64,000 nucleotides of DNA from NCBI GenBank assembly GCA_019638705.1, contig JAHBTI010000001.1, forward strand, positions 124,001-188,000, written 5' to 3'. The stretch comes from Bacteroidota bacterium (lineage in GTDB: Bacteria > Bacteroidota > Bacteroidia > B-17B0 > Aurantibacillaceae). The position numbers and the translations under genes are program-made. The stretch's first letter is position 1. Each line of letters opens with the position of its first letter. Shown piece after piece: positions 24,464 through 32,015 of this stretch. The notes beneath the pieces are model-generated. The model worked only from the letters and a program-made list of their open reading frames with translations. It did no database searches and was not told the origin of the DNA.

Positions 24464-26052
24464 TTATTGTCAATAAACAGCACATCTTCATCGTGCAAAC
24501 CAAATCGTTGCAGCCACGCGGATAATTTTACATGAGCTGTATCATTGTAGGAATTGCACAACTCACCGTAGCAGGTGCTTGAATAACCGTTCAGCGTATA
24601 TAAATTTAATTTTTGGGTGGCGAGCATCACATCTAATTGCATAAACGCCTCTGAATCATCGGCAGTATTAATACAAGCCACAATTTTTTTATTTGCAATA
24701 TTTTCTCTTGTTATTTTCCCGCACATATTCTCAACGCGCTCTTGGCGTATTTGCTTTGGCGTTATGGAAAGCACTTCGGGTTGGGCAAGAAAAAGATTGT
24801 CGGCAACTACAAGTAAAGCAATAACGATATAAGCAGAAATTTTTTCGCGCTTAAACAGTTGTTGCAAGAAAAACAAAGTAAGCCACAACAGAAAAAACAC
24901 TTCAATAATCATAAAACGCTGTGTAAGCCGCATACTTGACAAACCGGGTAGTATTCTGAAATACTTAAACAAAGAAAAATTGTTTTCTGTTTTTGAAAAC
25001 AAACACACAAACAAAACGCAAACTGAAAATAAAACAATCGGCAAAAAACTTACGTTCTCTTTTTTGATTTTGCATTTTATAAAGTATATGCTTGAAAAAA
25101 TTAACCCTGCATAACAAAATATTCCCGCAAACATATCTTGCAAATACCACGCATCAAAGTTTTTTAACGGAGAATTTTTCAAAAAATCCCAAGTAACAGA
25201 ACTGTTGTTTGCGAAAAAATAACTGTACACTCTCGGCAAGTGCGGCAGCATTTCAATATCATAATTTCTGTAACCAACTTCTTTTGCCATGTTTTGATAC
25301 GGAACAGCAACAATCAACATCAAAGCAATTCCCGATACAAAAGCAAGGCTGCATTGAAAAATTATTTTTTTGTTCAGTTGATTAAAAAATAATTCTCGGT
25401 TTGATTTGAACGCAAGAAACAACAGAACAAAGACAATTAAAAAATAAATCAGCAGCAAGCCCAAATAGGCACTTGCAAAAAATTGAAGCACTATACTTAA
25501 CACAAGCACGATAAAATATTTTGTGTTTGCTTTCTGTAAAAACAAATACGTTGCTGCAACAGCCACAGGAATTAAAAATTTAAAATTAAACTGCAAATGC
25601 ACAAACTGATTAAAATTATTTATGCCGAATGCAAACACATACGCGCCAATGGCTGCTAAAAAATAATTAAAACCGATTTTTTTAAATGCCCAAACACAAC
25701 ACCAAAAATTTAAAACACAGGTGCTCAACCACCACAATTGGTAGGCAGTTTCCACATCATTGCCAATGGCGCGAAATAAAGCGTACAAAGGCAATGCCCC
25801 CAACATACTGTCAGAAATGGCAACATTGTTTTTGAGCGGATACATAAAATTGGCTTGCCAAAAATCAGGGTCTTTGCCCAACAGCCATTTGTAGCCGTGT
25901 TCTAAAATGTAATTGATAAAGCGCGAATCGCCGTAATCGCCGGGTGTGCGGCTAAGGTCAAAACCCAAAATGCGAAAACAATAATAGTAAAGCCCGAAAA
26001 GAAAAAGAGCCACAACAAAAGAATAGTCAATAATTTTTTTGTTATGGCTCAT
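24460..26052 (-). CDS. Multi-pass membrane protein, GT-C-like
   Basis: A 530-residue protein with about eleven hydrophobic spans and a soluble C-terminal tail of some 100 residues. The first periplasmic loop (FDLSRTPGDYGDSRFINYIL) carries several acidic residues, as in GT-C glycosyltransferases that use lipid-linked sugars. No closer family recognised. It starts 18 nt after purQ and overlaps the GNAT-like gene by 4 bp. Possibly acts in cell-surface glycosylation. Confidence 0.65.
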   Translation of the reverse strand: MSHNKKIIDYSFVVALFLFGLYYYCFRILGFDLSRTPGDYGDSRFINYILEHGYKWLLGKDPDFWQANFMYPLKNNVAISDSMLGALPLYALFRAIGNDVETAYQLWWLSTCVLNFWCCVWAFKKIGFNYFLAAIGAYVFAFGINNFNQFVHLQFNFKFLIPVAVAATYLFLQKANTKYFIVLVLSIVLQFFASAYLGLLLIYFLIVFVLLFLAFKSNRELFFNQLNKKIIFQCSLAFVSGIALMLIVAVPYQNMAKEVGYRNYDIEMLPHLPRVYSYFFANNSSVTWDFLKNSPLKNFDAWYLQDMFAGIFCYAGLIFSSIYFIKCKIKKENVSFLPIVLFSVCVLFVCLFSKTENNFSLFKYFRILPGLSSMRLTQRFMIIEVFFLLWLTLFFLQQLFKREKISAYIVIALLVVADNLFLAQPEVLSITPKQIRQERVENMCGKITRENIANKKIVACINTADDSEAFMQLDVMLATQKLNLYTLNGYSSTCYGELCNSYNDTAHVKLSAWLQRFGLHDEDVLFIDNN

Positions 26053-26070
26053 GTGCGAATTAAACGAAAA

Positions 26071-26757
26071 TTAATTGCCTGACACAATACTTTCAAACAA
26101 AAATTTTCCGTCTTCGTTAAAGAGTTCTTTATCGGCAGCGCGTTCAGGGTGCGGCATCATGCCAAACACATTTTTTTCCGCGTTGCATATACCTGCAACG
26201 TTTTCCAAAGCACCGTTTGGATTGGCTTCGTCCGTAACGTTTCCTTGTTCATCACAATAGCGAAATAAAATTTGTCCGTTGGCATTTAATTTTTTCAAGG
26301 TATCGGCATCGGCAAAATATTTTCCTTCGCCGTGCGCAATCGGGATTTTCAAAGCTTTGTTTGCAGGAATTTTAGAAGTAATTTTTGAATTGGCGTGTTC
26401 TGCTTTTATAAACACATTTTTGCAAATAAACTTACGGCTGTTGTTGTGCAACAATGCACCCGGTAATAAACCCGCTTCGCACAAAATTTGAAAACCGTTG
26501 CACACACCAAACACAAAGCCTCCGTTTTCGGCGTGTTTCATTACGCTTTGCATAATGGGCGAGAATTTTGCGATTGCTCCGCTGCGTAAATAATCTCCGT
26601 AGCTGAAACCGCCCGGTAATACAATGTGTGTGCAGCCTTCCAAATCGGTGTTTTTGTGCCAAAGTTTTACGGTGTTTTGTTTCATTATGTTTTTCAATAC
26701 ATACACCATGTCTTCATCACAGTTAGAGCCCGGAAATACAACTACGCCAAATTTCAT
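26071..26757 (-). CDS. purQ: Phosphoribosylformylglycinamidine synthase subunit PurQ
   Basis: Glutamine amidotransferase subunit of the fourth step of purine synthesis; it frees ammonia for the PurL subunit. The 228-residue protein has the start [16 protein letters not shown], the oxyanion region [17 protein letters not shown], the nucleophile C86 in [10 protein letters not shown] and the triad end MMPHPERA. The chain is complete for small PurQ. It has its own promoter overlapping the terminator of the BI-1 gene, and may lead the operon to miaA. Confidence 0.97.
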   Translation of the reverse strand: MKFGVVVFPGSNCDEDMVYVLKNIMKQNTVKLWHKNTDLEGCTHIVLPGGFSYGDYLRSGAIAKFSPIMQSVMKHAENGGFVFGVCNGFQILCEAGLLPGALLHNNSRKFICKNVFIKAEHANSKITSKIPANKALKIPIAHGEGKYFADADTLKKLNANGQILFRYCDEQGNVTDEANPNGALENVAGICNAEKNVFGMMPHPERAADKELFNEDGKFLFESIVSGN

Positions 26758-26779
26758 AGAAAAATAAATTTTTGAACTG

Positions 26780-26808
26780 CAAAAATAGCAATAAAAAAGT
26801 CCCGCAAA
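26780..26808 (-). promoter_or_regulatory. Promoter for purQ, overlapping a terminator hairpin
   Basis: On the minus strand TTTG (26808-26805), 17 nt, then TATTTTTG (26787-26780) fits the Bacteroidota consensus. The TTTG lies in the loop of the terminator at 26793-26820. Confidence 0.5.
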
Positions 26809-26820
26809 AGCAGGACTTTT
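26793..26820 (-). terminator. Rho-independent terminator of the BI-1 gene
   Basis: AAAAGTCC (26795-26802) and GGACTTTT (26813-26820) form a stem with a 10-nt loop. On the minus strand it is followed by TTTTTTAT and lies 24 nt beyond the BI-1 stop. Confidence 0.75.
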
Positions 26821-26844
26821 ATTGAATTTGAAAAAGTTTTAGAA

Positions 26845-27579
26845 TTACTCTTTTTTGCCGCCAAACAAGCGCAATAAAAACAAAAACAAGTTAATGAAAT
26901 CCAAGTACAAAGTTAATGCTCCCATAATTCCGAGTTTGTTTGCAATGCCTGTGCCTTCGGCTTGGAAACCCATATTTTTAATTTTTTGAACATCGTAAGC
27001 AGTTAAGCCCGTAAAAATAACCACACCCAAAATGCTGATGATGTAATCCATTTTTGCGCTGTGCATAAAAAAGTTAATCAGGGAAGCAATCACAATGCCG
27101 ATTAAACCAATCATTAACAACGAGCCTAATTTACTCAGGTCGGTTTTTGTAGTGTAGCCTGCAATTGCCATAACAGCAAACAAAGCGGTGGTGCTCAAAA
27201 ACACTTTTGCGATAGAGCCTATATCATAAATTAAAAAGATTGTGCTAAAGCTAATTCCATTGATAACCGAATATGCAACAAACAACCCGATTAAAGTTCC
27301 ATACGAAAAACGCTGAAATCCGAAGCCTATTGCCATAACAAAAATAAGCGGAGCAAACATGGCTGCATAAGCAAAAATAGTAGGTCTAAAGCCTTCTTCG
27401 GTTTGTTGAAACAACAAACTAAGCAGCGAATCCATTGAAGCAAACGCATACGCCGTAAGCGAAGTGAGCAACATAGCCAAAGCCATCCACGAAAAAGCCG
27501 AGCGCAACAGTTTGTTTTCGCTGGTAATGGTGGCGTATTCAAAGTTTTCCAAATTGGTGTTTCTAAGATTTGTGTTCAT
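26845..27579 (-). CDS. Bax inhibitor-1/YccA family membrane protein
   Basis: A 244-residue protein with seven membrane spans. The family marks are a long TVGVVVFTGLTAYD-like segment (here ILGVVIFTGLTAYDVQKI near residues 183-200) and the following ALTLYLDFINLFLFLLRLFG. Relatives are pH-sensitive calcium leak channels or modulators of membrane proteases. It has a strong upstream promoter and its own terminator, so it is a single-gene unit. Confidence 0.93.
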   Translation of the reverse strand: MNTNLRNTNLENFEYATITSENKLLRSAFSWMALAMLLTSLTAYAFASMDSLLSLLFQQTEEGFRPTIFAYAAMFAPLIFVMAIGFGFQRFSYGTLIGLFVAYSVINGISFSTIFLIYDIGSIAKVFLSTTALFAVMAIAGYTTKTDLSKLGSLLMIGLIGIVIASLINFFMHSAKMDYIISILGVVIFTGLTAYDVQKIKNMGFQAEGTGIANKLGIMGALTLYLDFINLFLFLLRLFGGKKE

Positions 27580-27602
27580 GTCAGTTAAAAATTTGTGTGG
27601 CG

Positions 27603-27631
27603 CAAATATAAGTATTTACGCAGCAGGCAAA
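27603..27631 (-). promoter_or_regulatory. Promoter for the BI-1 gene
   Basis: On the minus strand TTTG (27631-27628), 17 nt, then TATATTTG (27610-27603). The start codon follows 23 nt later. Confidence 0.6.
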
Positions 27632-27644
27632 GGGTTAAGAATGT

Positions 27645-28514
27645 TTAAAAATACAAATCGCTGGTTTTTAATTTCAAATAACGCAATACCGAAAAAAATG
27701 CACTGAACGCTGAAATGATAATGCCGATTAAAACAATACCTGCAAACAAAATCAACAACACGTTTTCGTCTTGCAACTGCAACAATTCAGGAATAAAACG
27801 GACACCCACGATTAAAAACAAGGCTAACAGTAGTCCCGCCAAAATGCCTGCAATAATACCCTGCCGAAATCCTTTAAACACAAATGGTTTGCTGATAAAT
27901 GCCCGCGTTGCGCCCACCAAATACATGGTGCGGATTAAAAACCGTTGCGAATAAATAGACAAACGAATGGTGTTATTAATCAATGCTATTGCCACAACCA
28001 ATAACGCCGCGCTAAAAATCAAAATAAAAAATGCAACTGCGTTTGCGTTGCGGTTCAGGTTATCAATCAAATCTTTTTGATATACAACTTCTTTTATAAA
28101 TGGTTTTTGCATCAGATTTTTTTCTACAATGCGTAGCGTGTCACTGTTTACATGGTTTGCTTCCAACTTCACCTCAAGCGAGTTTAATAACGGATTGCTT
28201 CCCAAAAACGATAAAAAATCTTCGCCCAATTCTGCCTGCAATTGTTCGGCAGCTTCTTCTTTACTGATTAAATTTACGCTGCGTGTAAAACGCGAATTGC
28301 TTAATTCCTGAATAAGTGCATCGGTTTGAGCCGAAGTTGCGGTATCGCGCAAATACACTTGAAAACCTACATTTTCTTTAAAATGTGTTGAAAGTTTGTT
28401 TGCATTAATAATAAGCAAACCTAATGCGCCCAACATAAACAGCACCAATGAAAGACTGATGATGACAGTAAAACCCGAAGCGCGCATTTTTATTTTGGTT
28501 GATTTTTGGCTCAC
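27645..28514 (-). CDS. ftsX: Cell-division permease-like protein FtsX
   Basis: A 289-residue protein with one N-terminal span (about residues 15-35), a periplasmic domain (FQVYLRDTATSAQTDALIQE, EEAAEQLQAELGEDF) and three C-terminal spans, the classic FtsX layout. With FtsE it forms an ABC-type complex that switches on peptidoglycan hydrolases at the septum. FtsE is not encoded nearby, as is common in Bacteroidota. Confidence 0.93.
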   Translation of the reverse strand: MSQKSTKIKMRASGFTVIISLSLVLFMLGALGLLIINANKLSTHFKENVGFQVYLRDTATSAQTDALIQELSNSRFTRSVNLISKEEAAEQLQAELGEDFLSFLGSNPLLNSLEVKLEANHVNSDTLRIVEKNLMQKPFIKEVVYQKDLIDNLNRNANAVAFFILIFSAALLVVAIALINNTIRLSIYSQRFLIRTMYLVGATRAFISKPFVFKGFRQGIIAGILAGLLLALFLIVGVRFIPELLQLQDENVLLILFAGIVLIGIIISAFSAFFSVLRYLKLKTSDLYF

Positions 28515-28704
28515 GGTAATTTGTTTTTTGCGAAGTTATTTTATTAAGGAATGACACGGGAAACCGCGCCTGATATTAATTAACAGAGAACTGTTAAACT
28601 CAGAGAAATCGTGCTAAGCCTGCATACCACAACACATCGCCAAAAAAACTTACCTGTGATTTTGTAATTTTGTAACTGAATAATTGTACAACAGGACTTA
28701 AAAC

Positions 28705-29268
28705 ATGAACACAGTCTTTATAAAAAACATGGTTTGCAACCGCTGTATTATGGTGGTGCAAAATGAATTGGACAAGCTCGGTTTAGAAGTAAAAAATATC
28801 AAGCTTGGTGAAGTAAACTTGGATAAAGAACTCACAAGCGAACAAAAAGACAAATTAGATAATGCTTTAATTCCCTTAGGTTTTGAAGTTATTGACGATA
28901 AAAAAAGCCGCATTATTGAAAAGATAAAAAACATCATCATTGACCTTGTGCATTATCAAAACAACGACAGCAAAATCAATCTTTCAGAGGTGTTAAGCAA
29001 TCAATTGCACCACGATTATAATTATCTGTCCAATTTATTTTCGGAAGTAGAAGGCACTACCATTGAAAAATATTTTATTGCTCAAAAAATAGAAAAGGTA
29101 AAAGAACTGTTGGTGTATGATGAATTGTCTTTGAGTGAAATCGCTTCCCGTTTAAATTATTCAAGCGTTGCCTATCTCAGCAATCAATTTAAAAAAGTAA
29201 CAGGACTGACACCAAGCCATTTCAAACAAATAAAAGAAGATAAAAGAAAACCGCTGGACAGGGTTTAA
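28705..29268 (+). CDS. AraC-family regulator with HMA-like metal-sensing domain
   Basis: A 187-residue regulator. The N-terminal 70 residues resemble a heavy-metal-associated (HMA) fold with a CNRC site (C11 and C14). The C-terminal part is an AraC helix-turn-helix pair (LSLSEIASRLNYSSVAYLSN, then FKKVTGLTPSHFKQ). This pairing is found beside copper genes in Bacteroidota, and it probably senses Cu(I). It is the first gene of the copper cluster, but its likely targets copZ and copA start 2.5 kb downstream because other genes intervene. Confidence 0.85.
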   Translation: MNTVFIKNMVCNRCIMVVQNELDKLGLEVKNIKLGEVNLDKELTSEQKDKLDNALIPLGFEVIDDKKSRIIEKIKNIIIDLVHYQNNDSKINLSEVLSNQLHHDYNYLSNLFSEVEGTTIEKYFIAQKIEKVKELLVYDELSLSEIASRLNYSSVAYLSNQFKKVTGLTPSHFKQIKEDKRKPLDRV

Positions 29269-29289
29269 TTGTTTTTTTAAATTTGTACT

Positions 29290-30144
29290 ATGAGTAACAT
29301 CAAACTTTTTGAAGATAAAAAAGTTCGTTCGGAATGGAATGAGCAAGAACAGAAATGGTATTTTTCAGTTCAAGATGTCGTTGAAATATTAACTGACACA
29401 ATTGATGTAAAAGATTACATCAAGAAAATGAAAAAACGTGATGAACAGTTAAATTCCAACTGGGGGACAATTTGTCCCCTGGTTGAAATGGAAGCTGCTG
29501 ACGGTAAAAGGCGTAAAATTCAAGCGGCTGATACTAAAGGGCTTTTGCGTATCATTCAATCTATTCCTTCGCCCAAAGCAGAGCCGTTTAAACTTTGGTT
29601 GGCACAGGTGGGGGCTGACCGATTGGAAGAAATTGAAAATCCCGAATTGGCAACGCAACGCACAAGAGAGCTTTACAAACTAAAAGGTTATCCCGATGAT
29701 TGGATTGAAAAGCGTATGCGCAGCATTGCCATTCGTGAAGAACTGACCGATGAATGGAAAAACAGAGGCGTAAAAGAACAAATGGAATACGCAATTTTGA
29801 CGGCAGAAATTTCAAAAGCAACTTTCGGACTTACACCCAAAGAATACAAAAAAGTGAAAGGCTTAAAAAGCCAAAACTTGCGTGACCATTTTACAGATTT
29901 GGAACTCATTTTTTCTATGTTGGGTGAAGCCTCAACTACTGCTATTGTAAAAACTCAAAACCCTGTTGGCTTTGTTGAAAACAAAAAAGCAGCAAAACAA
30001 GGCGGTGCAGTTGCAGGAAATGCACGGCGTGAATTGGAAAGTAAAACAGGCGAAAGAGTCGTATCATCTAAAAACTACTTGCCAGAAGCACCAAAGAAAA
30101 AGCAACTAACCAAAGGCAAGAAAAAATCAAAAGCTGAAAAATAG
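29290..30144 (+). CDS. Bro-N family (phage antirepressor-like) protein
   Basis: A 284-residue protein with an N-terminal Bro-N domain (WYFSVQDVVEILTDTIDVKDY near residues 22-42, KLWLAQVGADRLEEIENPEL near 100-119) and a helical C-terminal part ending in a very basic tail (KKKQLTKGKKKSKAEK). Bro-N proteins occur in phages and as stand-alone bacterial genes, and some bind DNA. No phage genes lie nearby. It begins 21 nt after the copper regulator, separating it from the copper transport genes. Confidence 0.88.
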   Translation: MSNIKLFEDKKVRSEWNEQEQKWYFSVQDVVEILTDTIDVKDYIKKMKKRDEQLNSNWGTICPLVEMEAADGKRRKIQAADTKGLLRIIQSIPSPKAEPFKLWLAQVGADRLEEIENPELATQRTRELYKLKGYPDDWIEKRMRSIAIREELTDEWKNRGVKEQMEYAILTAEISKATFGLTPKEYKKVKGLKSQNLRDHFTDLELIFSMLGEASTTAIVKTQNPVGFVENKKAAKQGGAVAGNARRELESKTGERVVSSKNYLPEAPKKKQLTKGKKKSKAEK

Positions 30145-30257
30145 GAACGCTACATCAATCTGTTGAGAGATTTATTATAATTTTGTTGATTGAGATAAAT
30201 AATCCTATTGCCTTTAAAACACAAAGTTGTAAAAAGGTAAACAATCAAGCCAATCCA

Positions 30258-30302
30258 ACCACACTTTAGATATTTGCGTAATTTTATCGCACATATAAAC
30301 GA
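30258..30302 (+). repeat. Conserved leader element, copy C (partial)
   Basis: TTTAGATATTT..GCG.AAT and ATATAAACGA before GTTA align with the end of leader copies A (1411-1503) and B (34740-34835). It is more diverged and its first half is not recognisable. It lies immediately before the left boundary box of cassette 2. Confidence 0.5.
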
Positions 30303-30316
30303 GTTATCGGCTATTC
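30303..30316 (+). other. Left boundary box of cassette 2
   Basis: GTTATCGGCTATTC is the inverted complement of GAACAGCCGATAAC at 31419-31432, with one mismatch in 14. The sequence is different from cassette 1's pair, so each gene carries its own matched boxes, as integron cassettes do. Confidence 0.65.
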
Positions 30317-30351
30317 TATTACCTACCGTACTAAACAATAAACTGACAGAA

Positions 30352-31407
30352 ATGAAATTAACAACAATCTTATTTTTTAGCATTCTATCCATTTTGACTT
30401 CGTGCAATGGGCAGACTTCTAATTCGAAGAACCATTCTGTCCTTTTAAATGAAATAAATGTAAAGGGCGACACCGTAAAACAACTTGGAAACAGCATTAT
30501 GGTGATTTATCAAGACAAGAAAAATACTTATTGGTTTGGTAGTTGGGAAACAGGAGTGTACAAATATGACGGTAAAACTTTGATAAATTATACAGCAAAA
30601 CACGGTTTGTATAACGATAGAGTTGATGATATAAAAGAAGATAAATCGGGCAACATATATTTCACAGGTATGAACCCAAATTCTATAATAACAAAGTTTG
30701 ACGGAAAATCATTTACCAATATTATAGCAACCCCAAGTAATGAATGGAAACTTGAAGCGAATGATTTGTGGCTAATAAATGCTTATCAAGCCAAACAAAA
30801 AGTTTACCGCTTTGATGGAAATACCTTTTATGAATTGACACTTCCAAAGCCACCTAAACTTAACAATCCATTTGAAGTTTATAGCATTTATAGAGACATA
30901 AAAGGAAACATTTGGTTTGGCACAAATCCAGTTGGAGTATGTCGTTACGATGGAAAATCATTCGAATGGATTACAGAAGAAGATGTGACAGAATTTCGCA
31001 ACGAAGGGGCAAATGGAGTGCGTTCAATTACGGAAGACAAAAATGGCGACTTTTGGTTCAACACAGAATTTCGCTATAGCGTTTACGACAGCACAACATT
31101 AAAAAGCAATAAATTTTACACAAGACACAAAAGCATAGGCGGTTTAGATGGAAAAAAGAACAGCAATTTAGACGAGTATCTTTCAACAGTAAGAGACAAT
31201 GCTAATAATTTGTGGTTTGTAACCTATCGTGATGGTGTTTGGAAATATGACGAAAAGAACATTACACATTATGCCGTTCAAGATAACTCAAAAGACATTA
31301 CTTTATTCAGCATTTACAAAGGCAACAATGGCGACCTTTGGCTTGGAACACACGAAAATGGTGCATATAAATTTAATGGAAAGACATTTGAAAAATTTAA
31401 ACCATAA
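30352..31407 (+). CDS. Beta-propeller lipoprotein (two-component-regulator propeller repeats), cassette-like
   Basis: A 351-residue lipoprotein (FSILSILTSC signal, lipid cysteine near residue 18) built of propeller repeats of the type found in hybrid sensor kinases. Units include YWFGSWETGVYKYDGKTL, IWFGTNPVGVCRYDGKSF, LWFVTYRDGVWKYDEKNI and LWLGTHENGAYKFNGKTF. No kinase or output domain is present. ATG 30352 starts the signal peptide; the frame open further upstream crosses the boundary box. An attC-like element follows the stop. Role unknown; surface binding is likely. Confidence 0.82.
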   Translation: MKLTTILFFSILSILTSCNGQTSNSKNHSVLLNEINVKGDTVKQLGNSIMVIYQDKKNTYWFGSWETGVYKYDGKTLINYTAKHGLYNDRVDDIKEDKSGNIYFTGMNPNSIITKFDGKSFTNIIATPSNEWKLEANDLWLINAYQAKQKVYRFDGNTFYELTLPKPPKLNNPFEVYSIYRDIKGNIWFGTNPVGVCRYDGKSFEWITEEDVTEFRNEGANGVRSITEDKNGDFWFNTEFRYSVYDSTTLKSNKFYTRHKSIGGLDGKKNSNLDEYLSTVRDNANNLWFVTYRDGVWKYDEKNITHYAVQDNSKDITLFSIYKGNNGDLWLGTHENGAYKFNGKTFEKFKP

Positions 31408-31423
31408 TGACGAAAGAAGAACA

Positions 31424-31560
31424 GCCGATAACAGGGGTTTGCCAAAATGGGGGCAGAAGTGCTAAATTGAACATTAGTAATTCTATTTGGCATTTGTGCA
31501 AAACTGAACATTTGTACTTCTAATTCCCCCACTTCGGCAAGCCCCAAACCATTAGCGGTC
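31424..31560 (+). repeat. attC-like hairpin element 2
   Basis: Begins with GCCGATAAC. The arms GGGGTTTGCCAAAATGGGGG (31434-31453) and CCCCCACTTCGGCAAGCCCC (31526-31545) pair at 17 of 20 positions. Compared with element 1, TTGGC/GCCAA has become TTGCC/GGCAA and GGCGG/CCGCC has become GGGGG/CCCCC, so both sides changed together. The three mismatches sit at the same places. It ends in ATTAGCGGTC, an R'-like box. A ten-codon open frame at 31600-31632 (MKQFFKEHLK) just beyond may be the stump of a next cassette. Confidence 0.7.
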
Positions 31561-31655
31561 AGGCTACGGAAGACACCAAACAGAAAATACACAGAACAAA
31601 TGAAACAGTTTTTTAAAGAGCACTTGAAATAACAAGCATTTACAAACGACAAATT

Positions 31656-31684
31656 ACAGCCCCGATTTTTGGGGCTGTTTTTAT
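31656..31684 (+). terminator. Rho-independent terminator after cassette 2
   Basis: ACAGCCCC (31656-31663), a 7-nt loop, GGGGCTGT (31671-31678), then a T-run. It isolates the copper transport genes from transcription arriving from the cassette and Bro-N gene. Confidence 0.8.
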
Positions 31685-31730
31685 CCCCAAATCTTACAAA
31701 TCAATTCCAAAATTATACAACAATGCTTAA

Positions 31731-31743
31731 CGGCATTATGCCG
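31731..31743 (+). promoter_or_regulatory. Palindromic operator candidate before copZ
   Basis: CGGCATTATGCCG is a perfect 13-bp palindrome 40 nt before the copZ start. It is a plausible binding site for the copper regulator encoded at 28705. Confidence 0.4.
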
Positions 31744-31783
31744 AAATTTGCAGCAATTAAATAAGCTTTAAAAAATTTAGAAA

Positions 31784-32002
31784 ATGGAAAACAAAGAATT
31801 TCAATTCAAAACAAATATTAATTGCGGTGGTTGTGTAGCATCTGTAAAACCGCATTTAGACAAGGCAGAGGGCGTTTGCGAATGGAACGTGGACACTACC
31901 GACAAGGATAAAATTCTTACCGTAAAAACAGAAGGAATTAGTCAAGAGCAAGTATTGGACATTATCAGAAAAACAGGTTTTAAAGCAGAACCAATAGTTT
32001 AA
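31784..32002 (+). CDS. copZ: HMA-domain copper chaperone
   Basis: A 72-residue single HMA domain with the metal site CGGC at residues 14-17 (usual form is MxCxxC; the methionine is replaced by isoleucine-asparagine). It would carry Cu(I) to the ATPase encoded 13 nt downstream. One-domain length matches CopZ-type chaperones. Confidence 0.9.
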   Translation: MENKEFQFKTNINCGGCVASVKPHLDKAEGVCEWNVDTTDKDKILTVKTEGISQEQVLDIIRKTGFKAEPIV

Positions 32003-32015
32003 CAAGCAAAAGAAA

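Noticed and set aside
29290..30144. A prophage around the Bro-N gene
   Set aside because: No integrase, capsid, tail, lysis or replication genes lie on either side.
30150..30497. Minus-strand 115-residue frame before the propeller gene
   Set aside because: It overlaps the boundary box, leader and signal peptide of the real gene and resembles no protein family.
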